DNA from: Lepisosteus oculatus
Lineage: Eukaryota; Chordata; Actinopteri; Semionotiformes; Lepisosteidae
Assembly: GCF_040954835.1 (NCBI RefSeq)
Contig: NC_090697.1
Location: 4,042,501 to 4,106,500, forward strand
Direction of reading: 5' to 3'
Length of the DNA: 64,000 nt
The stretch's first letter is position 1. The number at the start of each line of letters is the position of its first letter. This document shows positions 11,219 through 23,376 of this stretch, one piece after another. Under the pieces are notes generated by a model. The model saw only the letters and a list, made by a program, of their open reading frames with translations. It was not told the origin of the DNA and did not search any database. A program made the translations under genes and the position numbers.

Positions 11219-14200
11219 ATTTATAAATTTTACATTAATTTTTCAACCTTCTTTTACATTTATTTTTCAAACTTAATTGTTTATTTTTGTGTCAAGTGTC
11301 TTCAGCATAGAATAATCAATTACATTATTTTGGTATTTATTCTGGAGGATTACATATTGCTAATGCTACAAAAATGTTTCTGACAATGAATTCCAAAGAT
11401 AGAATAAGAAAATATTGGATTATTTCTAAAACAGGAAATTTACATTTTGCAGTATTTTAACTTTGGCATGTTCCTAGCTAATTAACTGATATATCATAAG
11501 GATATAATTAATATATATATATAATTCTTATAAAAGAATTATGGGAAATCAAGTCTTTGAAGAATTACTAGAGAATTCTAGTATATGCTGGGGCAGGCTG
11601 GCCCATAAAAATGCTTTAATAACCAAGAACAAGTCTGTAAAAGACACTGTCTAAGGTCCCTCTCAAATTGATCTTTGTAAATAGTTCTTAGGGTGTTGTT
11701 AAGGCAACAACCAATTAAATGTTAATAGTGTAGAATGGGTGTATTATGTATGTGTATGTGAATTAAATTACATAATGATGGGGGATAGGACAGCTTGTAG
11801 CAGTTTGGAGCAGACCTGCTGCTGTTAAGTGGTGGCCTCTCTACAGTTTCTATCATTTATTTTGTATGAAGTATTTTTTAATACTTGAGATTACCTAGTG
11901 ATTGAGAAATCTATTGTTTTATATAAAAGCATATTTAAAAGAAAAAATCCATCCAGGCAATCATCATATCCAGGAAACCTCCTAGATCTTCAAATATACT
12001 GAAGCTTGGAGTGTTGTATGTATAAAGATCCACGGCCCCATTCTACCACAAGTAAGGATTTTCTACAGTGTGTGTCTATTGCCTTAAAAATACTTATATT
12101 CACAGCTCCACCAGCTTTTTGGGGAAATACATGAATCACCTCCAGAGCAATGGTCGCAGAGCAGAGAAACACTTGTAGGATCATTTAATCTACCTGATGA
12201 TAAAAATAGGAAATTATTTTATGATCATATTTTTGACTGCAAATTGGACATGTGATGATCTAATAAAACAAATCATCTATTTGTTGGAGTATATTTTCTT
12301 TAGAAGTTATACAGTAGTTCTTCTATTCTGTTTTTCTTATCCCTACAGAAACAGAAGTGATGCATACCATAACATTTGCACCATGAAACAATTGGTTACA
12401 CCTTATTGACAATAAAATGTGTAGATCAATATTTCTTTCGCCATTTTGAATTTGCTGTCAAATGTCTGTTTAATCTAATGGATGTTATACTCTGAAGCAT
12501 GCACTTAAGAGGTTTAAAGACATACCTATTCGGAATTTCCATCCAAGCTGTGCTGGAAAGCCCCATAAAGGATTGTCTATACCATTTAAGTCAATAGTTG
12601 TCATATATTTGTCTGTTACAACTAGCAACACTTCATACAGACTCATTCTGTGCATGTGACACCAGGGGTTAATGGCAATCTTGCCATCCTTTGCTAATTC
12701 ATCAAGTTGCCCTGGTACATTGTCCCACAAAGAAGGATAGCTGAGAAGTTCATCACTTCTTTCTGCATGATTGCATATAAAGTATAAAAGTGAGAGAGTA
12801 CCATCTCATTTCATCATTTCATCATCTCTGTGGAAAACCAAATCCGCACGATTCTGCTTTGTTACACTGTGCTTCTTATGAAGACAGAAATATTGGACTT
12901 TGATCTGAATGTTAAATAAAATCTTTAAAACACAAAAAGTTAATTTGTTATCTATTTTGTCTGCTAATTTTAGTGGACAGCACTTTATCCTTAAGCAAAT
13001 ATTTGAATTAATAGATTCAATATAATATATTTTAATGTTACTATTTAATTAATTGAATTAAATAGTAACATTAAAATTAAATGTTATATCACCACTACAG
13101 TTTGTTCCATGTGGCATTTCATTCATCAATGGTGATTATGCTAAGTAGATTAGAATATAGTGCTAATCATGCAAATATAGTTTGATAAATCAACAATTGC
13201 ACACTTAAGCTGTCAATAAGGTATATACAGTAACATCTGATCAGTGGATGCCCTGAGCTTTGTCCAACTTTAAATACAGCATTTACTATCTAAAATACAA
13301 AATGTACATCAATTGCATGTTTGTAGTTTAGCACAATCCATTCAATTCACCTAGGTTATTGGGTTATAAATTATTTTGGTATAATTTTTGTTGCATTTTG
13401 TGAATTGCATGTAGTCCTGAAGTACCTGTTAATCATGTGCATCTGCTTGACCACATTTCTGAGGGGTAGCTATAGTGTATAACCTCTCTAGTGTCATTCC
13501 CAATTTGATCATAATCTGCAAATATAATAGTATTATATATAATATAACCTTGCATATAAGTTATGAATTATAATAATCCTTGCTTTTTACCATCCATCTT
13601 TCCTATTAAATTTAAATTAAATGTCTTAACTTTCTATGTTTTTAATTAATATTACTTTACAATAACATTTATACGTTATTGCAAGTGTTTTAGGATTTAG
13701 AATTTTTCAAACTAGTCAGCCTTTCACCCTTTCTTTTTCTCTACTTGCAGTCAGCTGGTCTGTTAAAGAGGTTGTGTTACAAACCAGCTGACCCCGCATG
13801 AAGAAATTTCTAACATCATAATTTTTCATATCTGGAAAGGGAACAATGCTTCTCTGATTGTACATTGAAATGTCTTTATGTGTGAAGTGTTAATAAGGCC
13901 CATTGGTCAAAAGGTGTGAAAGGTAATTGTAGATAAAGATTTTCCTTTGTTATGAAGTCCACAAACAGGAATTAAAAACACAATAAGAAATACAGATGGC
14001 CAAGGAGGAATTACAAACATCAGGAGACAAAAGACGAGTGCTCTTACAATTCTTTGCTTTATTTGTTTGTTTTTAATACTATTAAAGATCTTGCATAAAA
14101 TCTTTAGTAAGAAAACATAAAATTACTGTAGTTGCTTAGGATTTCTGCTGCTAGAAAGAAGTACATAATTATATATACCTTAATTGTGTCATTAAATTTG

Positions 14201-14405
14201 CCTGTGCATTTTCTATTTTCCATGGACAATTGTGCGCTCGTGTACTCTGGAACCCTTGAGACAGCTTAAGTTCTATCAGAAGTTGAAGATCTCATGCTGT
14301 GTTACTTTGTTATTTCAGAGACATCTATGAATTTCCATAGAGCTAGCAGTACTTCCAACACTAACAGCTTCATTTTTCTAACTTAATTATTGCTAATTAA
14401 TCACC
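11219..14405. other. AT-rich intergenic region
   Basis: No gene is recognised. A short minus-strand ORF at 12485-12730 has no identifiable motif and no visible splice context. A long perfect hairpin lies at 13030-13076 (listed separately). Confidence 0.4.
13030..13076. repeat. Perfect 21-bp inverted repeat (hairpin)
   Basis: Arms 13030-13050 and 13056-13076 are exact reverse complements around a 5-base spacer (AATTG). The arm starts TTTTAATGTTACTATTT. It could be the remnant of a palindromic AT-rich repeat or a slippage product. Confidence 0.85.
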
Positions 14406-14410
14406 TGTTA

Positions 14411-14735
14411 ATTAGTGGACCGGAGAGGCGGGGCTCTGCAGCTTAGGATCTATGCTTGTGGCTGGAAGGTTGCTGGATCAAATCCTGCGGCTGGCAGAGG
14501 AATCCTACTCTGTTGGGACCCTGAGCAAGGCCCTTCACCCCCAGCTGCTCCAGGGGTGCTGTATAAATGGCTGACCCTGTGCTCTGACCCCAGGCTTCTC
14601 TCTCCCTATCTGTGTGTCTCATGGAGAGCTAGTTGGTGTATGCTAAAAGACAAATTCCTAATGCAAGAAATTGTATATCGCCCATAAAGTGATACAGAAG
14701 GGTATAGCCATCCCCCCCAGCAATAAAAGTAATAT
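14411..14735 (+). mobile_element. tRNA-headed SINE, V-SINE-like
   Basis: A tRNA-like head (about 14430-14492) ends with a box-B-like GGATCAAATCC. It is followed by the conserved phrase TGTTGGGACCCTGAGCAAGG and CCCTTCACCCCCAGCTGCTCC (14513-14550), typical of the core of fish V-SINE-type elements. An AATAAAAGTAATATT tail closes it. The 90-aa ORF across it is a by-product. Its 3' end abuts TA-family transposon sequence at 14737. Confidence 0.75.
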
Positions 14736-14736
14736 T

Positions 14737-15790
14737 GTCTCGATCACTGCTGAGGGACAATCTTTATTCAATTAAGAATTTAAGTTGTATACTCTTCAGA
14801 CTTTTAAATGTAAAATGTGTATTACAGCATGTTAATCATTATACATTAAAAAGTTGGTATATTTTATGAAAGCAAGATTACCACGTTTTTGATAAATATG
14901 TTATGCAAAGATCTTTACCAAAGATATTACTAATGAATGACCTTGGACAAGCTGTAAACTGAAAGTATTACCCTGGTCCACATTCTTTGTAACCATCTTT
15001 GTAAACGAAAAGACTATTTTTTAATTGACAAAAAGTAACACCACAGCATTTCGTTGATCCGATCACGCATTCGTTTCCAGTCATACAAAGTATGCCTTTC
15101 ACATGCTCATAAAATATATTAATTTAGGAACGTAAACATATTACTGTATGTAAAGTGTACTGTATATGGCTGGTCTTGGTAGTTTAAAGAAAAAATACAC
15201 ACCAGTATTCAATTTCTTCCTAAACATTTTAACCATCAAACTCTTACATGTGGTTATTTCGGAAACGTTTTTACGTGCTCCTTCTGACAATATAACTGTA
15301 CATTTATATACTTTGTGAAAATTGATCGTTTTTACCTTTTCTGCAAATACACTCGTTATCGGAGTAAACAAAAGCATACTTTTAGAATTTGATTAATAGG
15401 GTATATACTACGGAATCGCGTAGCTAAAGAAATTAAAAATGATATAATTATATTTTGGTACTGTAGCACAAACAGTAGTATAAAGCTTACCATTGATATG
15501 TGTACGGCTGTTTCAGTGCGTGTCCCATGACTGGATCAGTAATGTGATAGCTTAAGTGACTGACTTATAAGCGTGAGGTCAGGTGTTCAAATCCAGTAAT
15601 CGCTATGAGTTTTCTTTTAACAAACATTTCTTTGAAAAACTAAAATAGCAAATATTATGGACACTACAGTATATTGACCTTTTTTATATTCCTAAAAATC
15701 AAAACATGTCCGTACTGTATGTACACAGCGTTACCGCAGGGAGTAGGGTGCAAACATGCAAGCCCTACATTAATGCTGCACATTCGCCTG
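14737..15790 (+). mobile_element. TA-family foldback-like transposon, partial copy (L half)
   Basis: Starts at CGATCACTGCTGAGGGAC, inside the L region of the family, and follows copies at 40630-41715 and 47100-47870: GAATGACCTTGGACAAGCTG, the CATTTCGTTGATCC phrase, the arm motif TTTAAAGAAAAAATACACAC and the AATATAATTATATT block. A tRNA-like module sits at 15545-15608. The outer L terminus and all of the R half are missing. Confidence 0.75.
15545..15608 (+). repeat. tRNA-like module inside TA-family arm
   Basis: Contains a box-A-like ATAGCTTAAGTGACTG and a box-B-like GGTGTTCAAATCC at about tRNA spacing. It occupies the same place, just before TTTTCTTTTAACAAACATTTC, as the modules at 24316, 41474 and 51892. 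The anticodon arm is too short for a standard tRNA, so it is not called as a tRNA gene. Confidence 0.6.
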
Positions 15791-15995
15791 GTGCTGCTGC
15801 CGAAGAGCGCCCGGCTGGGGTACGTGTCGAAAAGCAGGACAGGAGTGGTAGTGATCAGGGCGAGGATTAGGAAAGCCGCTGACCAGTGCAGCTGACCCAC
15901 TTTGAACCGGGCGTACAGTCTGGAGTGATCGCCCGGTTTTCGCACCCCTCTGGAACGCTCTGGAACCTCATCTGAATGACAGCACCTTTTTTACA
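15791..15995 (-). other. GC-rich open segment of unknown origin with a hydrophobic stretch
   Basis: On the minus strand the frame is open from a TAA near 15990 down into the transposon at 15664 and encodes HWSAAFLILALITTTPVLLF, a plausible single membrane segment, with charged residues before it. Composition is clearly GC-richer than the sequence on either side. To the left lies TA-family sequence and to the right a SINE fragment. No ATG start and no clean splice signals are visible. It may be a captured gene fragment or chance; I do not recognise the protein. Confidence 0.3.
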
Positions 15996-16110
15996 GTATA
16001 GTGTCTCCATCACTATACTGGGGCATTAGGATCCACACAGACCGCAGGGTGACCAAAAACGTTGCTTGGTGGGATAGACTGCGACTCCCTGCAACCCTGT
16101 TCTTATTGCT
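15984..16110 (-). repeat. SINE body fragment
   Basis: The phrase CAGTATAGTGTCTCCATCAC and TATACTGGGGCATTAGGATC matches the 5' side (minus orientation) of the SINE at 31375-31850. Then GGGATAGACTGCGACTCCCTG resembles another common fish dispersed repeat. Confidence 0.65.
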
Positions 16111-16139
16111 CAGACTAGAAAGAAAAATGTGAATGTGGT

Positions 16140-17365
16140 CACCGCTATCCGTTGAAGAACAGAGTTAGTGAAAAAAGTAATTGTAGATAACATTTACTGC
16201 ATCATTACTTAATCAGGTGAGAGGTGTTGCTGAAAACTGTGTTTCTTGATCAGGCTACATACTGTAGTATGACTTTTTTTAAAAATATTTTTTTAAATTT
16301 AATTTTACCACTATGGTAAATACAGAATGTATACAGTATGTAAATACAGATATATCCCATATAAAAATATTTCTGCTCTTTTGTAAAGTTAGTTAGTTTG
16401 TAAGTACATTCCAATGCCAAATCAAGATACAATTACACCATGGTTGTAAACAATAAAATTCAAACTCATTGTATATGGTTTACTTAGAAGCTTACTGGGA
16501 AAATGATCTTCTTAGTTAGTACTGTCTTCGAGAATCTATCCAGTCAATGTGAACTACTGTCCCTGAAGTGGTACAGTACATCATATTTTCCATACTCAAT
16601 AAAACCTGCAATAAAACCACTCAACCTTATTGTAGTGGTAATTAGAGTAATTGTTGAGCTCTGTTAACTCAGATTGTATCACAATATTTGTTAGAGCAAA
16701 GCGGACTGCTACCAACAGCTGCAATAATTCTGCTGCAAGTGTTAAGGGAGGGATATGAACAGAGTAAACCATAAACAGGGGTCCTGGTCTTCGGAAAAAG
16801 TAATTTCCCACAACAGTCTCTCTATTGGTCACCTGCTGTCCACAGGACAAATCATCAGAAAAACTCTTCTATAGGAAGCATCCGTGATAAACAGTGAAGA
16901 CAATATTTACATAGTATGTTGGACAACGCCATTTCATTCAAAGTTGGAAAGAGATTTTTCACTCAATAATTACCACTTAATCTTAAAAACATTTTTCCTT
17001 ATCATACAGTGAATAAAGTTCTGTTTACATACAGTAAAGCTACCCTCACTGCACTTTTTTAAACAAAATGAAATATGTATATAGATACTTTATTAATCCC
17101 GTGAGGGAAATTGCAGAATGCATTTGCAGAATATAGAATATGCATTATCTATCATGTATATATGGAATAAAAAATGTGTAAGAAGATAATTACAATTAAG
17201 CTTTAGTTTTTTGGGGGGTAATGTACTGTATAATCTCCAGTTCATTGGTTTGCTGGCCAATGGGGAATACATAAGCTCCATAAGGTAAAATAATGATGAA
17301 ATGTCTTGTCGGCAATTAATGAGAGCCAGAACAGCAGTAGCAGAGCCATTGGGCCTTTGGCAGAT
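16140..17365. other. Intergenic; one LINE-like 3' tail
   Basis: AT-rich. At 17071-17104 the sequence TACTTTATTAATCCCGTGAG is the reverse complement of a common fish non-LTR retrotransposon 3' end (AATTTCCCTC...AATAAAGTA), also seen on + at 50078-50112. Nothing else is recognised. Confidence 0.5.
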
Positions 17366-17370
17366 AATTA

Positions 17371-17400
17371 ATGTATAAAAACGCCTCTACAAAGTTGCTG
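17371..17400 (+). promoter_or_regulatory. Putative TAAR1-like core promoter (TATA box)
   Basis: TGTATAAAAACGCC at 17372-17385 is a good TATA-box match about 30-45 bp upstream of a short potential exon ending in a consensus donor. This placement is inferred from sequence only. Confidence 0.45.
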
Positions 17401-17429
17401 GACATGTTGCCACTAAACATCTGAGCAAG
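17400..17429 (+). other. Putative non-coding first exon of the TAAR1-like gene
   Basis: CTGAGCAAG|GTAAGC at 17421-17435 is a near-perfect splice donor. A matching acceptor (TTTTTTGTCTTTCTCCAG) ends at 18508, 36 bp before the TAAR1 ATG. Together with the TATA box this gives a short untranslated exon 1 and a 1079-bp intron. Olfactory-type receptors often have such 5' exons, whereas mammalian TAAR1 is usually described as single-exon. RNA evidence is lacking. Confidence 0.45.
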
Positions 17430-18544
17430 GTAAGCTTGTGAAAACAGTAAATGTATCTAATCATTTAAAAAACATATTACTATTTTATAGTGATTTTACT
17501 GGAACAGTTTAATTCAACAATAATTAAACATCCTGTTTTACTGTATTAAATTTTAAATCTTTTTTTAGCTTTCCATTGAAATAGCCTCAATAAATGAAGA
17601 TTAAGAATATATAAATGATTAGATAGTGAACAGACAGTTTTGTAGAAATTACTATCTTTGGATGTTTTTGAAACCTTAAGCCTGATGGGCATCTTGTGGT
17701 TATTTTTATTTTTATATTTTGAAGCTTTCCTCATTGCTTTTATTTCCTATTATTATAAATGTTTTGTAACTATATCAACATACAGTAATATGTACTTTGT
17801 ATTCAACTTCACCTTTAGTAATACAATATAATATCTTAAGCTTTACTAGTCATATTAATATGTTTTGCACAAACTACATACATATTTCTCCTTTGGCACA
17901 CGTGTACTCACTTAACAATTTTATCAAAGTTTTTCATTTCTAATTGAGAAATCTGTTGATTTAAAGAAACAAATTATTTTTTGTTTAGTTTTTGATTTTG
18001 TGTTTTACATGATACAGTATGCAGTAGCTCCAGTAACGTACACCCATTGATAGAACATACCAAAGGAATTATAGTATGACTGTAATTAAGCATGGATTAA
18101 ACCAACAATGTGCTGATATCAAGACCTTTCTGGCTTTACACTGTTTGACCACATGCACTTTTAAAGAACAAAAGACATTGAAAATATAAAATTTGTCAGT
18201 GATACTGAAGCTAAACTAGTTCTGCTTACTACAAGAAATTGTATTGTCAAAATTATACAGGAGAGGAAAGGGGATACTACAGCCATGCTGGTCTGCTTCA
18301 GTTTAGTTGAACACATGAAAAATTATTTGCTTTCACATATCCATATACTATTTAAAAAGTACAAAGTTATTTATCAAGTGTTTCAGGTTTTAGTGCTAAA
18401 GACAGTTGTGCTTTTTGGTATAAAAATTATACCTCTAATTATAAGTTAAGAAAACCTGAAATTGTGTTATTGAAATTATCAATTGCATGATTTTTTGTCT
18501 TTCTCCAGGAAGAGACTTTTTACACTTTGCCTCGACTGCCAAAC

Positions 18545-19585
18545 ATGAACTTCTCTCAAACCGGGATGGCTGCAAATGCACAGTTCTGTTACGACTCTGT
18601 AAACAATTCATGTCTGAAACATGTTTATTTGCCTACTATACGTATCCCACTGTATCTTATCGCTGTAACAGTTATTCTTTTGACTGTGTGTGGAAACCTG
18701 TTCGTCATCATCTCCATTGCTCACTTCAAACAGCTTCATACGCCGACCAATTTTCTTGTCCTTTCTCTAGCGGTTGTTGATTTGCTATTAGGAGGCTTTC
18801 TGATGCCTACAGCTACAGTCCGATGCCTTGAATCCTGCTGGTATTACGGTGACTTGTTTTGTAAAATCCAAGAGAGTCTAGATGTTATGTTATGTACTGC
18901 TACAATTTTGCATCTGTCTTTCATTTCAATTGATCGATATTATGCTGTATGTGAACCGCTAAAATACAAAACTAAAATTAACATCTGTGTTGCATTTTAC
19001 ATGATTTCAGTTAGTTGGAGTATTTCAGCTGTTACTGGATTTGGAATGATATTTCTAGAGTTAAATATAATGGGAATGGAAGATGTCTACTATGACACAT
19101 TTTATTGTATAGGTAGCTGTAAACTGATACAGACTGAAGCATCAAGCATTATTTCCTCCACACTCTCTTTTTACATCCCTGGGTTTATCATGATAGGCAT
19201 CTATTCGAAAATTTTCCTTGTAGCAAGGAGACAAGCCAGGACAATTCAAGGCCTCGTATCCCAGAGTAAGACCTCCGAAGACAGCAGGAAAACAACTTCA
19301 AGCAAGACAGAAAGAAAAGCTGCAAAGACGTTGGGCATAGTGATGGGGGTCTTTCTCTGCTGCTGGATGCCATTTTTCTTGTGTAATACCCTGAACGCTA
19401 CATTCAATTATTCAGTTCCATCAGTTTTATTTAACAGTCTTTTGTGGTTAGGCTACTTAAATTCTACATTTAATCCTCTTGTCTATGCTTTCTTTTACAG
19501 CTGGTTCAGAAAAGCTCTTGGTATGATTGTGTTTGGTCAAATATTTCAAACCGATTCATCTAGAACAAAACTAATTACAGATTAA
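18545..19585 (+). CDS. taar1: Trace amine-associated receptor 1-like (TAAR1), intact
   Basis: Class A aminergic GPCR of 346 aa, expected in the plasma membrane, where TAAR1 senses trace amines such as tyramine and phenethylamine through Gs. The ATG at 18545 is chosen; an upstream in-frame TTG at 18527 is not a plausible start. Seven hydrophobic segments are visible. Key residues: N51 (TM1 GN), D79 (TM2), C106 and C188 (disulfide pair), D113 at the amine-binding TM3 position, DRY at 130-132, CWMPF with W274 in TM6, and TM7 LNSTFNPLVYAFFYSWF, which fits the TAAR signature. Human TAAR1 resemblance is strong (FHLSFISIDRYYAVC-like TM3, RKAVKTLGIVMGVF-like TM6 start, C-terminal FGKIFQ-like). Sequons occur at N2 and N20. 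No lesion is seen. Confidence 0.93.
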   Translation: MNFSQTGMAANAQFCYDSVNNSCLKHVYLPTIRIPLYLIAVTVILLTVCGNLFVIISIAHFKQLHTPTNFLVLSLAVVDLLLGGFLMPTATVRCLESCWYYGDLFCKIQESLDVMLCTATILHLSFISIDRYYAVCEPLKYKTKINICVAFYMISVSWSISAVTGFGMIFLELNIMGMEDVYYDTFYCIGSCKLIQTEASSIISSTLSFYIPGFIMIGIYSKIFLVARRQARTIQGLVSQSKTSEDSRKTTSSKTERKAAKTLGIVMGVFLCCWMPFFLCNTLNATFNYSVPSVLFNSLLWLGYLNSTFNPLVYAFFYSWFRKALGMIVFGQIFQTDSSRTKLITD

Positions 19586-19627
19586 AGTTATTTAGTCGCA
19601 TATTAGTTATATTATATATAATTCATT

Positions 19628-19735
19628 AATAAATTATTATAACCGTGACAATATTAAAATGACAATATTGTGATTGTTACAAAGAGGTGATGATGATTTA
19701 TGGAATTAATCATATTGTTGAGGGGTTTAAATAAA
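19628..19735 (+). promoter_or_regulatory. Candidate polyadenylation signals of the TAAR1-like gene
   Basis: AATAAA occurs at 19628-19633 and again at 19730-19735, within 150 bp of the stop codon. Which is used cannot be told from sequence. Confidence 0.4.
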
Positions 19736-19739
19736 AGAC

Positions 19740-22700
19740 AAAGAAAGATTATTGCTAAATATTTGCAAGACATGAAAAATATTCATATTCTCACAATGAT
19801 TTGTATAATTCAGTAACAAATAGGACTAAAATTTCAGAGACCATGTGTAGAGAAAGAGAAATATTATTGAAATCCCTTGTTAAGTTAATACTTTTGCATC
19901 TCGCTTTCTTTATCATGTGCTGCCGACATTGATGTGTAATTGTGATGCAGGCTTTCTCATCTATGTGTATGATATTATGAAATAAATATGATAATATCTC
20001 TGTATGCATTTATTCAAACTAATTAATGCCTTAAAGCCCAAGCCTTCCTAGAACAGTTGTTGACCTCTAATGTGGTTTATCAGGCAAACATCCACACTGT
20101 GTAATTTTTGGAGAATATAGAGGACAGACCTGGCTGCCACCACATTTAGAAAATAATTCACCATTTTTACCATTTTTGCCATCATCATGCAGTCTAGCTG
20201 ATGATTTTATTTCCACAGAATATTGTACTTTTTTACAGTACAAAAAAAAATCTCTCAACTTACATGCTGAAAAGATAACATCTTCAGAGCTCATTTAGTG
20301 TAAAATTATATTTTTGTAAAACACTGCAATTCTTGTACTGACAGTGTGCAATGTAATTTGCACTTCCTAATCAAAGGTTCCTTAAAGCAGAAAGGTAAAG
20401 ACTTTTCTGTTAAATTAAATTTAAATACTGTATTAAATTTAGTTGTCAGCATATCTAGCTCATGCTTTTATGAGGTGGAATGAAAAACATATCTGTTCTC
20501 AATAACACCACTTTATCTGCTGAGGTTGCCTGTAGGAAGATCTGGTTCTTTAAATGATGATTACTGACGTTTAGTTTGAAAAAGCATTGCCTCGTAAATC
20601 TACGTAAAATCTCTCGTAAAGTAAAATGAGTTTACTTCTAATCAATTATATTTCAATTTTAAATTAAAAATGCTTTAATAATAAATACATTTGAAAAGTA
20701 ATGATTAGTCTTATGGGCTTTATTCTTAATGAAGTACGGATTAATTCCATGTAGACTAAGTTACAAGGAAATGTCAGGACTGATGATGAAAACACCACCC
20801 CCCACAGTAAAAAAAATATGATTTTTTCAAACAAAAACCACAAATAGTTTTGCTTCTATTTCTGAGATTGTATCTTTTAGAAACAGTTCCAAAACTAAAA
20901 CATTAACTTAATGTTATAGGGCAGATTTATTAACAACTCTGCCCAACAAATATAAAATATTTAATAGAAATGTTAGCACCACTATACTTAACCACAAGAA
21001 CAGAAACCATTGCAAAGCTTTAATAAAAAAAGAACATTTCTCAGTACATATTTAAAATACCTTCTGAAAATGGAGCATTTAAACAACAGCCTTTAAAAGA
21101 CATACTGTATGAACCATCAGTAGCTGAAAGCAGAAATCAAATTTTCACTGCAAGATAAAGCAAACTCTCTACTAGCGTTTGTAGCTCTAGGTCTAATCAC
21201 AATCAATATCCAGTGATTGTGATAAAGGCTGAAAAGGTCATGCAAGGAAGGCCATTTGTTTGCACCTGAGTGAAAACAGTACAAGCTTAAGGACAAGTGG
21301 GTTTCAGGTTAGGAAAAATATTTGTCAAATAACTTAGAATCCTGCCCTCTTAGCTCGTAAAGACTGCCGGTGGCAATTAGTAAGACCACATACTGCATCA
21401 AACTTCATTCACCTTTGTGCAAGGGGACATCCGTGGAAAAAATACCTTAATTCAAGTTTTAGACAGGTTGAACTGCTGACCTTTTTATAGGTACTTGGTC
21501 ATTACAATCCGACAATTAATTTTAAGGATCACCTAGCTGTTTTAATCGAGAACGTTTCTATAAAATGTAGCAGTTATCTGCTGCCGGCACAGATTTTTAA
21601 GTGCTACTCTCTATGTAATCGGCAATGTTATGGTCAGCCGTACTCCTGCCAGTATTACATTTTAGAACTGTAAAATTCTCAGCCTCCAGGCAATCAGCAT
21701 GACATAAGGTTGAAATATGTAGATTGATGTCCTTGGAGAATGTTCTACACCTCTGCAGTGCTTCTGACACTGAAGGCAGACAAAAACAGCTCTTAATTTG
21801 CAGAGATGGAACATAAAAATGGTTACAAAGGAGAGGAGGCGATCTGGATGATTCGTGCTTACTTGTTGCTAATTGATCTGAGGATCAATTGAAAGAAGCT
21901 GAGAAGATGCCCATAATATCTACGAAGTGCACAGACTAAAAAGGTGGAAATAAACCTCAGAGGAGTCATTTGTGATGACCCGTAAAGCTGATCAGAAAAA
22001 CTAATCCATGGATAAGTTTGATGTGCCAATACAAGAACCGTAAACATTTTAAATCTCTGGCAATTTGTTAACAATGACATTGACAGTGACAGCCTAGTTT
22101 GTCCTAAAACCATAAAAAAGTGCTTGTCAGGCTCATCCACTTTTCCACAAGTAACCAAGGAGATCTGGCTACTGATCTGCTCGATATACACAATCTTGTC
22201 ACTCCACAGCACATGCAGAGCTCAAATCTGTACCGCTTTATACAAATAGCATTTTCTATGCTCCATCAAACAGTTTTAGCATATACAGTTTTTAGAGTCA
22301 ATAAAAGTGTACTGTAGGGTATTAGCCCTTTGGCCTTACCAAGGTACAAAAGTGAATTATTCAAGAACAAAATAAATGTGCTACAAAAATACTAACGATC
22401 TCTCACATCTGGGTTGTTGGCTACTGTTATTGGATGTGGAGAGCAACGGCAAGAGAAGGGGCAGCAACATTGTCTATGAATTACACCTGCTAACTCTATG
22501 CACTTAACAGATCAAGGAACAGGTGTCAGAGCATGAGGCTGCATACAGTGAACACCAGCTGCTGTGTTACCAGCACTTCCTGCATGTGCTTCAACAAGAG
22601 CTGCATCACTAATAGAGATTACACTGGCATTTTAAAATGAGATTCTTTAATATCAACAGCTTTCCACTTGAACCTTCATCTCAGAAGGGTATTATTATCC

Positions 22701-23300
22701 CAAGCTTTGTGTTAAATACGGTTCTAATTTGCAGGGTCTTGTTCAATATCTTCTTAAATTACTTACCACCTTAAGAAATGCAATAAAAAAAGACTTGCAT
22801 CATTTGATCTCCAATTACACATCAATTGTTAGAACCTGTTTACAAAATGCAGTTTATAACTAAATACATTCAGGACGTTTTGGGAAGGGCTCTCTGAAAA
22901 AAGAAAAAAAAAAACATTCCAAGCACCTTATTAATCTACATAGGGCCATTTTCAAAGTTCTATTCAGTCAATATTTTATTTTATTTACTAGTCTACAAAA
23001 GATTAATATGTTATTTTACAAAAATGTCATGACATTTGTAAGAATAAATCAGGTACAAGCACATGCAACATTTTCCAATACAAAAAATAAGAGTATCCAT
23101 GACTGAAAAGAGCCTGGAGCAATTTCATAATACATTCTCTTACCTTCAATATCAGCAAGCATACATCTAGCTACGTTTCCCCCCAAAGATAACAGTCTCT
23201 TATTGTTTTGAATTTAAAATATAAAAAATATATATATACTTTGCTCCATTTTGCAAATAACACAATTAAATTGAACATTGACAATCCCACTGTCTGGGAT
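19740..23300. other. Intergenic region downstream of the TAAR1-like gene
   Basis: No repeat or gene is recognised in most of this stretch. ORFs of 70-117 codons (for example minus 21859-22212) lack start context or motifs. It is the longest apparently transposon-poor interval of the window and the best place to look for conserved regulatory sequence. Confidence 0.4.
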
Positions 23301-23308
23301 TAGGGTAC

Positions 23309-23376
23309 ACTTCATTTTTCATGTACTTCAATTTCATTTTTCATGTACTTCAATTTCATTTTTCATGTACTTCAAT
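23309..23376. repeat. Three-copy tandem repeat, about 22-bp unit
   Basis: The unit TTCATTTTTCATGTACTTCAAT is repeated three times head to tail with a degenerate end. Consistent with replication slippage. Confidence 0.85.

Noticed and set aside
12485-12730. 81-codon minus-strand ORF that looks somewhat protein-like
   Set aside because: No family recognised, and no donor/acceptor pair that would make it an exon.
14415-14687. 90-codon ORF
   Set aside because: Lies entirely within a tRNA-headed SINE.
18527-18544. Six extra N-terminal codons (MPRLPN) for the TAAR1-like gene
   Set aside because: They start with TTG, not ATG. The ATG at 18545 gives the expected TAAR1 length.
21859-22212. 117-codon minus-strand ORF
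   Set aside because: No recognisable motif, hydrophobic pattern or conserved start; length is possible by chance in 64 kb.
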